From: Gammaproteobacteria bacterium
GTDB taxonomy: Bacteria; Pseudomonadota; Gammaproteobacteria; Pseudomonadales; DSM-25080
Assembly: GCA_013372965.1 (NCBI GenBank)
Contig: JABXIR010000204.1
Span: 1 to 15,339, forward strand
Direction: 5' to 3'
Length of the DNA stretch: 15,339 nucleotides
A program made the translations under genes and the position numbers. The notes beneath the pieces are model-generated. The model did not search any database. It saw only the letters and a list, made by a program, of their open reading frames with translations, and was not told the DNA's origin. Of this stretch, positions 1 to 7,208 are shown one piece after another. How positions within the stretch are numbered: position 1 is the first letter of the stretch; the number at the start of each line of letters is the position of its first letter.

Positions 1-1005
1 GTCATGGCGACGCCGGAAGCTGCGAAAGAAGTTGCGGATGCGCTTGGGGGAACGACCTCGGTGGATTACGGCGTCGAATCTATGTGTGAGGTGTCATCCC
101 ATGCATCGGTCGATATGGTCATGGCGGCGATTGTTGGTGCTGCTGGTGTCCGCCCTTCTTTGGCAGCGGCGTCAAAAGGTAAGCGCGTATTGCTAGCGAA
201 TAAAGAGTCACTGGTTGTCACCGGCCATTTATTTATGGATGCCGTAAGGGCAGGTGGTGCTGAGGTGCTTCCAATCGACAGCGAGCATAACGCAATTTTT
301 CAGTGCCTTCCTGATGGGCGGTTCGCTGGGGAGCACGGTGTCAAAAAAATTCTTCTAACTGGATCTGGCGGTCCGTTCCGAGAGCGACGTCTAGACACGT
401 TTAGTCAGATCTCTGTAGCAGAAGCGGTGGCGCATCCTAATTGGTCGATGGGGCGTAAGATTTCTGTTGACTCAGCTACTATGATGAACAAAGGGCTTGA
501 GTTTATTGAGGCTTGCTGGCTTTTCGATGTTCACCCAGAGCAGATTGACGTGGTTATTCATCCTGAAAGTGTCGTGCATTCAATGGTTCAGTACGTTGAT
601 GGCTCCGTGATTGCTCAGATGGGTAACCCAGATATGCGAACTCCTATCTCTTACGGTATGGCCTGGCCAAACCGTATTGATGCGGGCGTTGCTGACCTGA
701 GTTTTAAAGACGTGCTGTCGCTTAACTTTAACACGCCAGACTTTGCTCGATTCCCGTGTTTGAAACTGGCAATGGACGCCATGACAGCTGGTGGAACCAC
801 ACCTGCAATATTAAACGCAGCCAATGAGGTTGCCGTGGCAAGTTTCTTGGCAGAGTCGATTCGTTTTGATCAGATTTCTGTCGTCAATGAGCGGGTTCTC
901 GAAACCCTAACAAGCGCTAAAGTCGTATCTGTAGAGCAAGTGTTGGAATGTGACAAAGAAGCGAGAGCGCTCGCCTCACAGATTATTACCCGGGAATGCC
1001 ACTGA
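1..1005 (+). CDS. dxr: 1-deoxy-D-xylulose 5-phosphate reductoisomerase, 5' end outside window
   Basis: Converts 1-deoxy-D-xylulose 5-phosphate to 2-C-methyl-D-erythritol 4-phosphate with NADPH, the committed step of the non-mevalonate isoprenoid pathway in the cytosol. The frame is open from the first base, and by comparison with the 398-residue E. coli protein about 60 N-terminal residues, including the NADPH-binding glycine loop, lie upstream. The ATG at 4 is internal and not the real start. Counting from that codon, visible family motifs are LANKESLV (65-71), the metal-binding DSEHNA (D92, E94), LTGSGGPFR (118-126), HPNWSMGRK (144-152), MNKGLE (161-166, last metal ligand E166) and MRTPI near 216. 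The stop overlaps the rseP start region, which implies translational coupling. The dxr-rseP adjacency is the Pseudomonas-type arrangement. The identification is very secure; the only gap is the missing N-terminus. Confidence 0.97.
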   Translation, partial: VMATPEAAKEVADALGGTTSVDYGVESMCEVSSHASVDMVMAAIVGAAGVRPSLAAASKGKRVLLANKESLVVTGHLFMDAVRAGGAEVLPIDSEHNAIFQCLPDGRFAGEHGVKKILLTGSGGPFRERRLDTFSQISVAEAVAHPNWSMGRKISVDSATMMNKGLEFIEACWLFDVHPEQIDVVIHPESVVHSMVQYVDGSVIAQMGNPDMRTPISYGMAWPNRIDAGVADLSFKDVLSLNFNTPDFARFPCLKLAMDAMTAGGTTPAILNAANEVAVASFLAESIRFDQISVVNERVLETLTSAKVVSVEQVLECDKEARALASQIITRECH

Positions 1006-2360
1006 TGGATTTTTTGATTACGGTTTTCTATGCCGCTATAACACTCGGCCTGCTTATTGCGATTCACGAATTCGGACATTTTTGGGTCGCTCGACGCTGC
1101 GGTGTGCATGTGTTGAAGTTTTCAATCGGTTTTGGTCCTACCTTACTTGGATGGACGGGGCGGACAGGTACCCGATACGTATTAGCGGCCATCCCATTGG
1201 GTGGCTTTGTGAAAATGGCGGGTGAATCACCTGATGAGCCATCGGTTGGTGACGAATCGACTTGGTTTAACCGCAAAACGGTTGCGCAACGTTTTGCGAT
1301 TGTAGCTGCGGGTCCACTGATTAATCTATTACTCGCAGCGGTGGTTTTCTTTGCGTTATCACTTCGTGGTGAAGTGGGTTTGGCTCCAGTTATTGGCAGT
1401 TATGAGAGTGCGAATGCTGAGGCGAGTATCGCACTTGAGTCGGGTCAAGAGATTACTAAGGTAGACGGTGAAGAGGTACGCACTTGGCAGGAAGTCTCGT
1501 TGGCACTGCTTCAGCGCGCGGGTGAGACCGGTACGATACGTTTTGAGCTCCGGTATCCAGAGTCCAGTGTCGTTTACGATTCTCAGATTGAGATCGAGAA
1601 TTTCTTAAGTGAAGGTGAGATCAGCGATCCATTAGCGGAACTCGGGATAACACCTTGGTCTCCTCCGTTGAAGATTATCGTCGCTTCGCTTGTGGATGGT
1701 GGCGCGGCGAGCAATGCGGGATTGCAAGTGGGCGATGAGATCACTAGCTTGAACGGCCAGTATTACACCGACTTTAGCGCGTGGTTGAGCGTCATTGAAT
1801 CTTCCCCTGGTGATTCTCTGGTTGCTGGTGTGCAACGCGGTGACGAATTCCTCGAATTACCGATGCAAATTCAATCGGTCGCAACAGAGTCTGGTACTGT
1901 TGGTCGCATCGGGATTGGTATTGAACCGATCCGTTATCCTGAAGAAATGATTCGGCGCTACCACTACTCGGTTCTTGAGTCTCTGTCCATTGGGGTCGAG
2001 CGAACTTTAGACACGTCTGTCTTTATTTTTGAGTCGCTCATAAAAATGATTAGTGGTCAAATTTCGGTAAAAAACTTGAGTGGACCCATTACCATTGCTA
2101 AAGTGGCGACCGACTCTGCGCAAAACGGATTTTATGCTTGGTTGTCACTGTTGGCATTATTAAGTGTCAGTCTAGGTGTATTAAATTTATTGCCAATTCC
2201 TGTACTTGATGGCGGTCATTTGTTGTTTTATGCCATTGAAGCAATAAAAGGTTCACCAGTGAGTGAACGAATTCAACAATTTGGACTCCAACTAGGAGTG
2301 GTGTTGTTACTTGGAGTGACCATCCTCGCGGTTTATAACGACATAGTGCGTTTAGGTTAA
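996..2360 (+). CDS. rseP: RseP site-2 intramembrane zinc metalloprotease
   Basis: Inner-membrane protease that makes the second cut in the anti-sigma factor RseA (MucA in Pseudomonas), releasing the envelope-stress sigma factor; the family also clears signal-peptide remnants. The sequence has the zinc motif HEFGH at residues 24-28 in the first membrane segment, a conserved GFG and IPLGGFVKM beta region (45-74), a second hydrophobic segment (about 100-123), two PDZ-like regions (about 125-215 and 222-300, with GLQVGDEI at 242-249), and the C-terminal metal-ligand motif VLDGGH (D405) followed by a last membrane segment (430-447). Length 454 residues matches E. coli RseP (450). Two starts are possible: ATG at 996, and ATG at 1005, which overlaps the dxr stop by one base (TGATG) and has GGGA 9 nt upstream. 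The second may be the true one and would shorten the protein by three residues. Confidence 0.97.
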   Translation: MPLMDFLITVFYAAITLGLLIAIHEFGHFWVARRCGVHVLKFSIGFGPTLLGWTGRTGTRYVLAAIPLGGFVKMAGESPDEPSVGDESTWFNRKTVAQRFAIVAAGPLINLLLAAVVFFALSLRGEVGLAPVIGSYESANAEASIALESGQEITKVDGEEVRTWQEVSLALLQRAGETGTIRFELRYPESSVVYDSQIEIENFLSEGEISDPLAELGITPWSPPLKIIVASLVDGGAASNAGLQVGDEITSLNGQYYTDFSAWLSVIESSPGDSLVAGVQRGDEFLELPMQIQSVATESGTVGRIGIGIEPIRYPEEMIRRYHYSVLESLSIGVERTLDTSVFIFESLIKMISGQISVKNLSGPITIAKVATDSAQNGFYAWLSLLALLSVSLGVLNLLPIPVLDGGHLLFYAIEAIKGSPVSERIQQFGLQLGVVLLLGVTILAVYNDIVRLG

Positions 2361-2377
2361 ATAATAATTTATAAGTT

Positions 2378-2393
2378 GTGCGCGCGAGCGCAT
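2378..2393 (+). other. Short GC-rich hairpin with GCGA loop before bamA
   Basis: TGCGC (2379-2383) and GCGCA (2388-2392) form a perfect 5-bp stem closed by a GCGA loop, a GNRA-type tetraloop; a G-U pair (2378/2393) can extend it. It lies between the rseP stop and the bamA start, about 20 nt before the chosen bamA start. It has no following T-run, so it is not an intrinsic terminator. It could act as an mRNA processing or stability element; that role is inference. Confidence 0.35.
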
Positions 2394-2402
2394 CTTGATG
2401 TT

Positions 2403-2407
2403 AAAGG
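2403..2407 (+). promoter_or_regulatory. Ribosome binding site deciding the bamA start
   Basis: AAAGG sits 5 nt upstream of the ATG at 2413. In-frame alternatives TTG (2395) and ATG (2398) lack a comparable Shine-Dalgarno sequence and would put six extra residues, including a cysteine, before a normal signal peptide. This supports 2413 as the start. Confidence 0.65.
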
Positions 2408-2412
2408 TTTGT

Positions 2413-5142
2413 ATGAAACGTTTTGCTAGAACTTTACTGGCGTTGGCGTGGTTTCCGTCGATCGCGGCGGCCTCGTCTTTCGAAGTCAGAGATATCCGAC
2501 TAGAAGGGTTACAACGACTTTCTTCGGGCACTGTATTTGCTTCCCTGCCGATTAATATCGGCGACCAAATTGATTCATATGTTCTCCAGGTAGCGGCACG
2601 CTCGCTTTTTGCCTCGGGCTACTATGATGACGTTCGCTTCGAAGAAGATAATGGTGTGCTGGTTGTTCATTTGGTAGAACGTCCTGCGATCGATACGATC
2701 GAAATCGAAGGCGAAAAGGCCATCAGTGAGGAAGACCTGCTAAGCGGAATGGCTGACAGTGGTCTTCAAGAGGGCCAAATATTCCGACGTTCAGTGCTTG
2801 AGGGCATTGGCGCCGAGCTCGAGAGACAGTACATGTCTCAGGGTCGATACAATGCGAGCGTAACGACAGAAGTTACTGAGTTGCCGCGAAACCGTGTCGG
2901 CATCAAGATTGATATCGACGAAGGTACGGCGGCTTCGGTTCGTCATATCAACATCGTCGGTAATACACTGTTCACTGATGAAGAGCTAACCGAGCGTTTC
3001 GAGATGCAGACGACCAACTGGTTGTCATGGATTATGAGCGACGACAAGTACTCTCGCGAAAAGCTGACAGGTGACATCGAGTCCCTTCGTAGTCACTACT
3101 TAGATCGTGGTTATCTAGAATTCGACATCGATTCAGCTCAAGTATCGATCAGCGACGATTACGAGTCGATCTTTATTACCATTCAGATTACCGAGGGCGA
3201 ACAGTATACGGTTGGGACGATCGACTTATTGGGCGAAATGGTCATTCCTGAAGCTGAAATGAACCGTCTTAACTTGCTTCAGCCGGGCATGACGTTTTCT
3301 CAGTTGCTTATGACGACGTCGTCCGATTATATGACTCAGCGTCTCAGTAACGCTGGTTATACCTTTGCAGAGGTGCAGGGTGTTACTGAGCTCCAAGAAG
3401 ACGGTACGGTCAATGTTTCATACTTTTTACAGCCGGGTGCACGAACTTACGTTCGACGCGTAGAATTCCGTGGTAACACCAAAACGGCAGACGAAGTGCT
3501 GCGTCGTGAAATGCGACAGATGGAAGGTGCCAGCGCATCTAATGTGGCTATTGATCAGGGTAAGATTCGTCTAGAGCGACTTGGTTTCTTCTCGTCGGTG
3601 AATGTCGAAACCACAGAAGTGCCTGGACGTGATGACCAAGTGGACGTGACTTACACCGTTGAGGAAACGACCTCCGGCTCAGTGGGTGGCTCAGTCGGCT
3701 ATTCCGATGGTTACGGGCTGATTCTTCAAGCGAATCTTCAGCAGAATAACTTTTTGGGTACCGGTAATGCGTTTGGTATCAACATTAGTACCTCGAAGTA
3801 TTACAAGTCAGCGAACCTTAGTTATACCGATCCGTATTTCACTCCAGATGGCGTGAGTCGTGGCTTTAACGTTTTTTACAATAAGCGTGATTTCGGTTCT
3901 TCAGGTTTCACGCCGTTCGGTGTCGATAAGTACGGTGTCGGTGTTACCTTTGGTTGGCCAATTTCTGAGATCGAACGAATTTCGATGGGTGTCAATTATA
4001 CGCACTCGTTAATTACGCCTGGGTTCTCGCCAGCACAGCAGATTATGTCAACGCCTTTTGATCCTCGTGATGGTTTCTATAACTCGTGGATTACAAAAGA
4101 CGACCTTGACAACGACCTCGGTCAGTTCGTTGACGATATCAACGACCCGATACTCGACGATAGTGGCAACCCAATTTTCGACGACGCTGGAAATCCGCTC
4201 TATAACCAAATCTATCAGGATGATCCAAATGATTGTTACTCGCAGGGTACCGCGGCGAACGGAGCACAGTATATTTACTTTAACTGTTCCGTTAACGACA
4301 TGGCGACACTGGCCGATTCTCAAGTAGTGAGTAACCCGCCTGGCTTCCTTGACGAGTACGGTGACGAATACGATGACTTTATTTACAACGTTAGCTGGCT
4401 GCAGTCGACACTAAACCGAGGCATTCTTCCAGATCGTGGCTACCGACAATCGGTTCGCTTCGAGGTTGCCGTTCCGGGGTCGGATCTGACCTACTGGCGC
4501 TTAAACTACGAAGGTCAATACTTCCAACCAGTGTTCGATTGGCTCACGATGAAAGTCCGCGGTCGGGTGGGTTACGGTGATGGCTATGGTGACCTCGACG
4601 AGCTACCATTCTTCGAGAACTTTTATGCAGGTGGTCTTGGCTCGGTCCGTGGTTACTACCGTAACGTGTTAGGTCCACGTACCTCACCAGCACAGGATTA
4701 CGTTGGTGTCGGTGTAGTTGACGCAAATGGGGCCACTATTCCAACGCTTGTGGATGATAACGGGCAGTTAGTCGTTCGTGATAATAATCAGTATGGAACG
4801 CGCGCCTTCGGTGGTAACTTACTTGTCACTGCTGGCTTAGATTTCATCTTTCCGACACCGTTCGTTGAGGATCAGCGAAGTGTTCAGTCATCGTTTTTCA
4901 TCGATACCGGTAACGTTTTTAGTACCAGTTGTGAAAATGGTGAGTTAAACTGTCATGGATTTGATGGTGGCAAGCTTTATGGATCTTACGGCATTAGCCT
5001 GACATGGATTTCAACCTTTGGACCACTAACGTTTAGTTACGCTAAGCCCTTCAATTATTCCGAAGAGCTGCGAGAAGAAGCAGAGCGTAACGGTGGTGAG
5101 TTCCTTGAGGGCTTCCAGTTCTCAATGGGACAATCGTTTTAA
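2413..5142 (+). CDS. bamA: BamA outer-membrane protein assembly factor with enlarged extracellular loops
   Basis: Essential Omp85-family insertase that folds beta-barrel proteins into the outer membrane as the core of the BAM complex. Starting at 2413 it has 909 residues, about 100 more than E. coli BamA (810). A signal peptide (1-20, cleavage after IAAA) is followed by five POTRA domains (about 21-90, 91-170, 173-261, 264-342, 345-419) and a 16-strand barrel. The loop-6 motif appears as SVRGYY (744-749, R746), and the chain ends in the typical C-terminal phenylalanine (MGQSF). The extra length is mainly an acidic segment at about 563-656, which falls between barrel strands and is probably extracellular; a second, smaller expansion lies in loop 6 (about 756-797). 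Cysteines occur as C608/C625 and C840/C847. The next gene, 33 nt on, is skp, which feeds substrates to BAM. The identification is certain; the loop topology is inferred. Confidence 0.97.
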   Translation: MKRFARTLLALAWFPSIAAASSFEVRDIRLEGLQRLSSGTVFASLPINIGDQIDSYVLQVAARSLFASGYYDDVRFEEDNGVLVVHLVERPAIDTIEIEGEKAISEEDLLSGMADSGLQEGQIFRRSVLEGIGAELERQYMSQGRYNASVTTEVTELPRNRVGIKIDIDEGTAASVRHINIVGNTLFTDEELTERFEMQTTNWLSWIMSDDKYSREKLTGDIESLRSHYLDRGYLEFDIDSAQVSISDDYESIFITIQITEGEQYTVGTIDLLGEMVIPEAEMNRLNLLQPGMTFSQLLMTTSSDYMTQRLSNAGYTFAEVQGVTELQEDGTVNVSYFLQPGARTYVRRVEFRGNTKTADEVLRREMRQMEGASASNVAIDQGKIRLERLGFFSSVNVETTEVPGRDDQVDVTYTVEETTSGSVGGSVGYSDGYGLILQANLQQNNFLGTGNAFGINISTSKYYKSANLSYTDPYFTPDGVSRGFNVFYNKRDFGSSGFTPFGVDKYGVGVTFGWPISEIERISMGVNYTHSLITPGFSPAQQIMSTPFDPRDGFYNSWITKDDLDNDLGQFVDDINDPILDDSGNPIFDDAGNPLYNQIYQDDPNDCYSQGTAANGAQYIYFNCSVNDMATLADSQVVSNPPGFLDEYGDEYDDFIYNVSWLQSTLNRGILPDRGYRQSVRFEVAVPGSDLTYWRLNYEGQYFQPVFDWLTMKVRGRVGYGDGYGDLDELPFFENFYAGGLGSVRGYYRNVLGPRTSPAQDYVGVGVVDANGATIPTLVDDNGQLVVRDNNQYGTRAFGGNLLVTAGLDFIFPTPFVEDQRSVQSSFFIDTGNVFSTSCENGELNCHGFDGGKLYGSYGISLTWISTFGPLTFSYAKPFNYSEELREEAERNGGEFLEGFQFSMGQSF

Positions 5143-5175
5143 ACTAATTACATAATAATTTTTGGAGATTTATTC

Positions 5176-5724
5176 GTGAGTGTTATTAAAAATTTATCCA
5201 TCGCGCTTGTTGCGCTAACGTTGTCGGCCGTTGTTTCTGCGCAGGGTAAAGTTGCAGTTGTCGACTTTCAGGCCGCTCTTCTCGAAACTGATGTCGCGCA
5301 GCAGCGTTTGCTAGCGCTTGAAGCCGAGTCAGATTATCAAGCCACTCTAGCGCAAGCAGAGCAACTGGTTGCAGACATTCGTTCACTCCAAGAAGAAGGC
5401 CAAGCGAATGCAGTGGCTTGGAGCCAAGAGCAGTTGGCTGCTCAGCAAGCACTTATCCAAAACAAAAACGTCGACCTTCAGGCGGCAAACACCAAGCTTC
5501 GTGATGCGCAAAACCGTGTTCTTCAGGGAATTTTTGCTGAGCTTCAGCCGCGCGGCATGGCAGCGTTGAACGAAATCATCAACTCAGAAGGCATCGGCCT
5601 ACTGTTGGACAAAGGCGCTATGATTCCGACGGGTCGTCAGCAAGCGCGTCCAGTGGTACTTCACGTTGATACGTCTTTTGATCTAACTCCGCGCCTTACT
5701 GAGCGTTTAAACCAAGAAGGCTAA
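5176..5724 (+). CDS. skp: Skp/OmpH periplasmic chaperone
   Basis: Periplasmic holdase that binds unfolded outer-membrane proteins and delivers them to BamA. Known family members form a trimer with long coiled-coil arms. The start is GTG at 5176, with GGAGA 7 nt upstream. A signal peptide (residues 1-22, cleavage VSA-Q) is followed by the conserved first strand KVAVVDFQAAL (25-35), a long Ala/Gln/Glu-rich helical region (about 40-125) that would form the coiled-coil tentacles, and a C-terminal part returning to the trimer core (IGLLLDKGAMI) that ends in a DLTPRLTERLN tail typical of gammaproteobacterial OmpH. Length 182 residues is slightly above E. coli Skp (161). It lies between bamA and lpxD, the conserved position for the gene. 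Confidence 0.94.
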   Translation: MSVIKNLSIALVALTLSAVVSAQGKVAVVDFQAALLETDVAQQRLLALEAESDYQATLAQAEQLVADIRSLQEEGQANAVAWSQEQLAAQQALIQNKNVDLQAANTKLRDAQNRVLQGIFAELQPRGMAALNEIINSEGIGLLLDKGAMIPTGRQQARPVVLHVDTSFDLTPRLTERLNQEG

Positions 5725-5725
5725 T

Positions 5726-5732
5726 AGGGGGG
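5726..5732 (+). promoter_or_regulatory. G-rich ribosome binding site for the TTG start of lpxD
   Basis: AGGGGGG lies in the 17-nt gap between skp and lpxD, with 9 nt between the run and the TTG at 5742. The in-frame stop TAA at 5733-5735 leaves almost no room for another start, so this site supports TTG initiation. Confidence 0.6.
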
Positions 5733-5741
5733 TAAGCACAT

Positions 5742-6731
5742 TTGGCTATTTCACTAGCTCAGGTCGCTGAAGCCATTGGCGGTAACGTTCACGGTGATCA
5801 AGATGTGCTTATTTCAGGGCTCGCGACGTTAAACAACGCGGGCCCAACGCAGCTTTCATTTCTTGCTAACCCAAAGTACGCGGCTCAGCTTGAGCACACC
5901 CGCGCTGCAGCGGTTATTATCGCCTCGAGCGTTCTCGATAGAGTCCCCTGTAATGCCATCGTAGTCGATCAGCCATACCTAGCGTTCGCGAGAGCGACGA
6001 AGTTATTCGATAATGCGCCAATCGCCGACCAAAAGATTCACCCTTCAGCTATCATTTCATCAAGTGCAAAAATTGCGTCACGGGTTACCATCGGGCCGAA
6101 TGCGGTGGTTGGTGACGACGTCGTTATTGGAGAAGGCTCGTGGATAGGCGCTAACGTCGTCATTTCTGATTACGCCGTGATCGGCGCAGATTGCCACATT
6201 ATGCCAAACGTTTCGATTTATCATCATGTGAAGCTCGGTGATCGGGTGAGAATTCAGAGTGGCGCAACGATCGGATCTGATGGCTTTGGTTTCGCTCCAA
6301 CAAAAGATGGGTGGCTGAGAATAAACCAACTTGGCTCAGTCTCAATTGGGGATGACGTTGATATCGGCGCGAATACCACAATCGATCGTGGCGCACTCGA
6401 TGATACGGTGATAGAAAATAACGTCATCATCGATAACTTGGTTCAAATTGCGCATAACGTGGTTATTGGAGAAGGCTCAGCAATCGCAGGGTGTACAGGA
6501 ATTGCTGGTAGCTCGGTAATCGGTAAGCGTTGTACGCTAGCAGGTGGTGTAGGCGTTGTGGGGCATATTTCCATTTGCGATGACGTACATGTGACGGGCA
6601 TGACGATGGTCACAAGATCAATCACGCAGCCGGGTTCCTATTCTTCTGGTACACCGATGTCGGATACTAAAACATGGAAACGCAATGCGGTGCGATTTAA
6701 TCAGTTGAACGATTTTTTTAAGAAAAAATAA
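5742..6731 (+). CDS. lpxD: UDP-3-O-(3-hydroxyacyl)glucosamine N-acyltransferase
   Basis: Third step of lipid A synthesis: transfers a 3-hydroxyacyl chain from ACP to the 2-amino group of UDP-3-O-acylglucosamine. The N-terminal uridine-binding domain (about 1-100, with LSFLANPKY at 38-46) is followed by the left-handed beta-helix of hexapeptide repeats (about 100-290), seen as recurring VxIGxx units. The family core GSDGFGFAP (178-186), DRGALDDT (215-222) and QIAHNVVIG (235-243) are present, with H238 matching the catalytic histidine. Length 329 residues is close to E. coli LpxD (341), with a slightly shorter C-terminal helix ending in lysines. The start is TTG, since an in-frame stop lies three codons upstream and the conserved N-terminus begins here. 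Two hexapeptide units are encoded by an identical 17-bp stretch (6123-6139 and 6462-6478). The gene ends in a T7 then A6 run, 25 nt before fabZ. Confidence 0.97.
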   Translation: MAISLAQVAEAIGGNVHGDQDVLISGLATLNNAGPTQLSFLANPKYAAQLEHTRAAAVIIASSVLDRVPCNAIVVDQPYLAFARATKLFDNAPIADQKIHPSAIISSSAKIASRVTIGPNAVVGDDVVIGEGSWIGANVVISDYAVIGADCHIMPNVSIYHHVKLGDRVRIQSGATIGSDGFGFAPTKDGWLRINQLGSVSIGDDVDIGANTTIDRGALDDTVIENNVIIDNLVQIAHNVVIGEGSAIAGCTGIAGSSVIGKRCTLAGGVGVVGHISICDDVHVTGMTMVTRSITQPGSYSSGTPMSDTKTWKRNAVRFNQLNDFFKKK

Positions 6732-6756
6732 CTCAAAGCAGGGTCAGGGGCAGCCG

Positions 6757-7197
6757 ATGGATATCATCGAAATTCAAAAGTACTTACCGCATCGTTATCC
6801 TTTTTTATTAATCGATCGAGTCGAGTCGGTCGAAAAGTTCGGGTCGGTCATTGCGTTAAAAAACGTAACAGCGAACGAACCACAGTTTAGTGGTCACTTT
6901 CCTGGTAATCCGATTTTCCCGGGTGTGATGATTCTAGAAGCGATGGCTCAAGCTGCTGGAATCCTTGGCTTTGTATCGTGCGACCAAACCGCAGAGAGCG
7001 GAGCATTGTATTTGTTTGCCGGTGCTGAGTCGGTTCGCTTTAAGCGTCGAGTTGTGCCGGGTGACGTACTTCGTATTGAGGCGTCTTACCTAACGCATAA
7101 GCGTAACATATGGAAATTTGAGTGTAAGGCGTGGGTTGGTGAACAACTCGCCGCGTCGGCTACAATTACCAGTGCTGAACAAAAACCATCCGATTAA
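6757..7197 (+). CDS. fabZ: (3R)-hydroxyacyl-ACP dehydratase FabZ
   Basis: Hot-dog fold dehydratase that removes water from 3-hydroxyacyl-ACP in type II fatty-acid elongation. It consumes the same 3-hydroxyacyl-ACP that LpxA and LpxD use, which explains its conserved place among the lpx genes. The sequence shows PHRYPFLLIDRV (11-22), the catalytic GHFPGNPIFPGV (46-57, H47) and LEAMAQAAG (60-68, E61), then RFKRRVVPGD. Length 146 residues is normal for the family (E. coli 151). The ATG start has AGGGG 6 nt upstream. lpxA follows after 11 nt. Confidence 0.97.
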   Translation: MDIIEIQKYLPHRYPFLLIDRVESVEKFGSVIALKNVTANEPQFSGHFPGNPIFPGVMILEAMAQAAGILGFVSCDQTAESGALYLFAGAESVRFKRRVVPGDVLRIEASYLTHKRNIWKFECKAWVGEQLAASATITSAEQKPSD

Positions 7198-7208
7198 GCG
7201 AGGTAATT

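Noticed and set aside
950..1225. ORF of 91 codons spanning the dxr-rseP junction
   Set aside because: It overlaps two well-identified genes in another frame, has no ribosome binding site, and its protein shows no known motif.
2000..2412. Envelope-stress (sigma-E type) promoter before bamA inside rseP
   Set aside because: A GAACTT-like element occurs near 2003, but no matching downstream element was found at the expected spacing.
4048..4323. Antisense ORF of 91 codons opposite the BamA insertion, and a sense-strand ORF of similar size in another frame
   Set aside because: Both lie inside the certain bamA reading frame and result from the Asp/Asn-rich codons; no ribosome binding site or protein family is recognisable.
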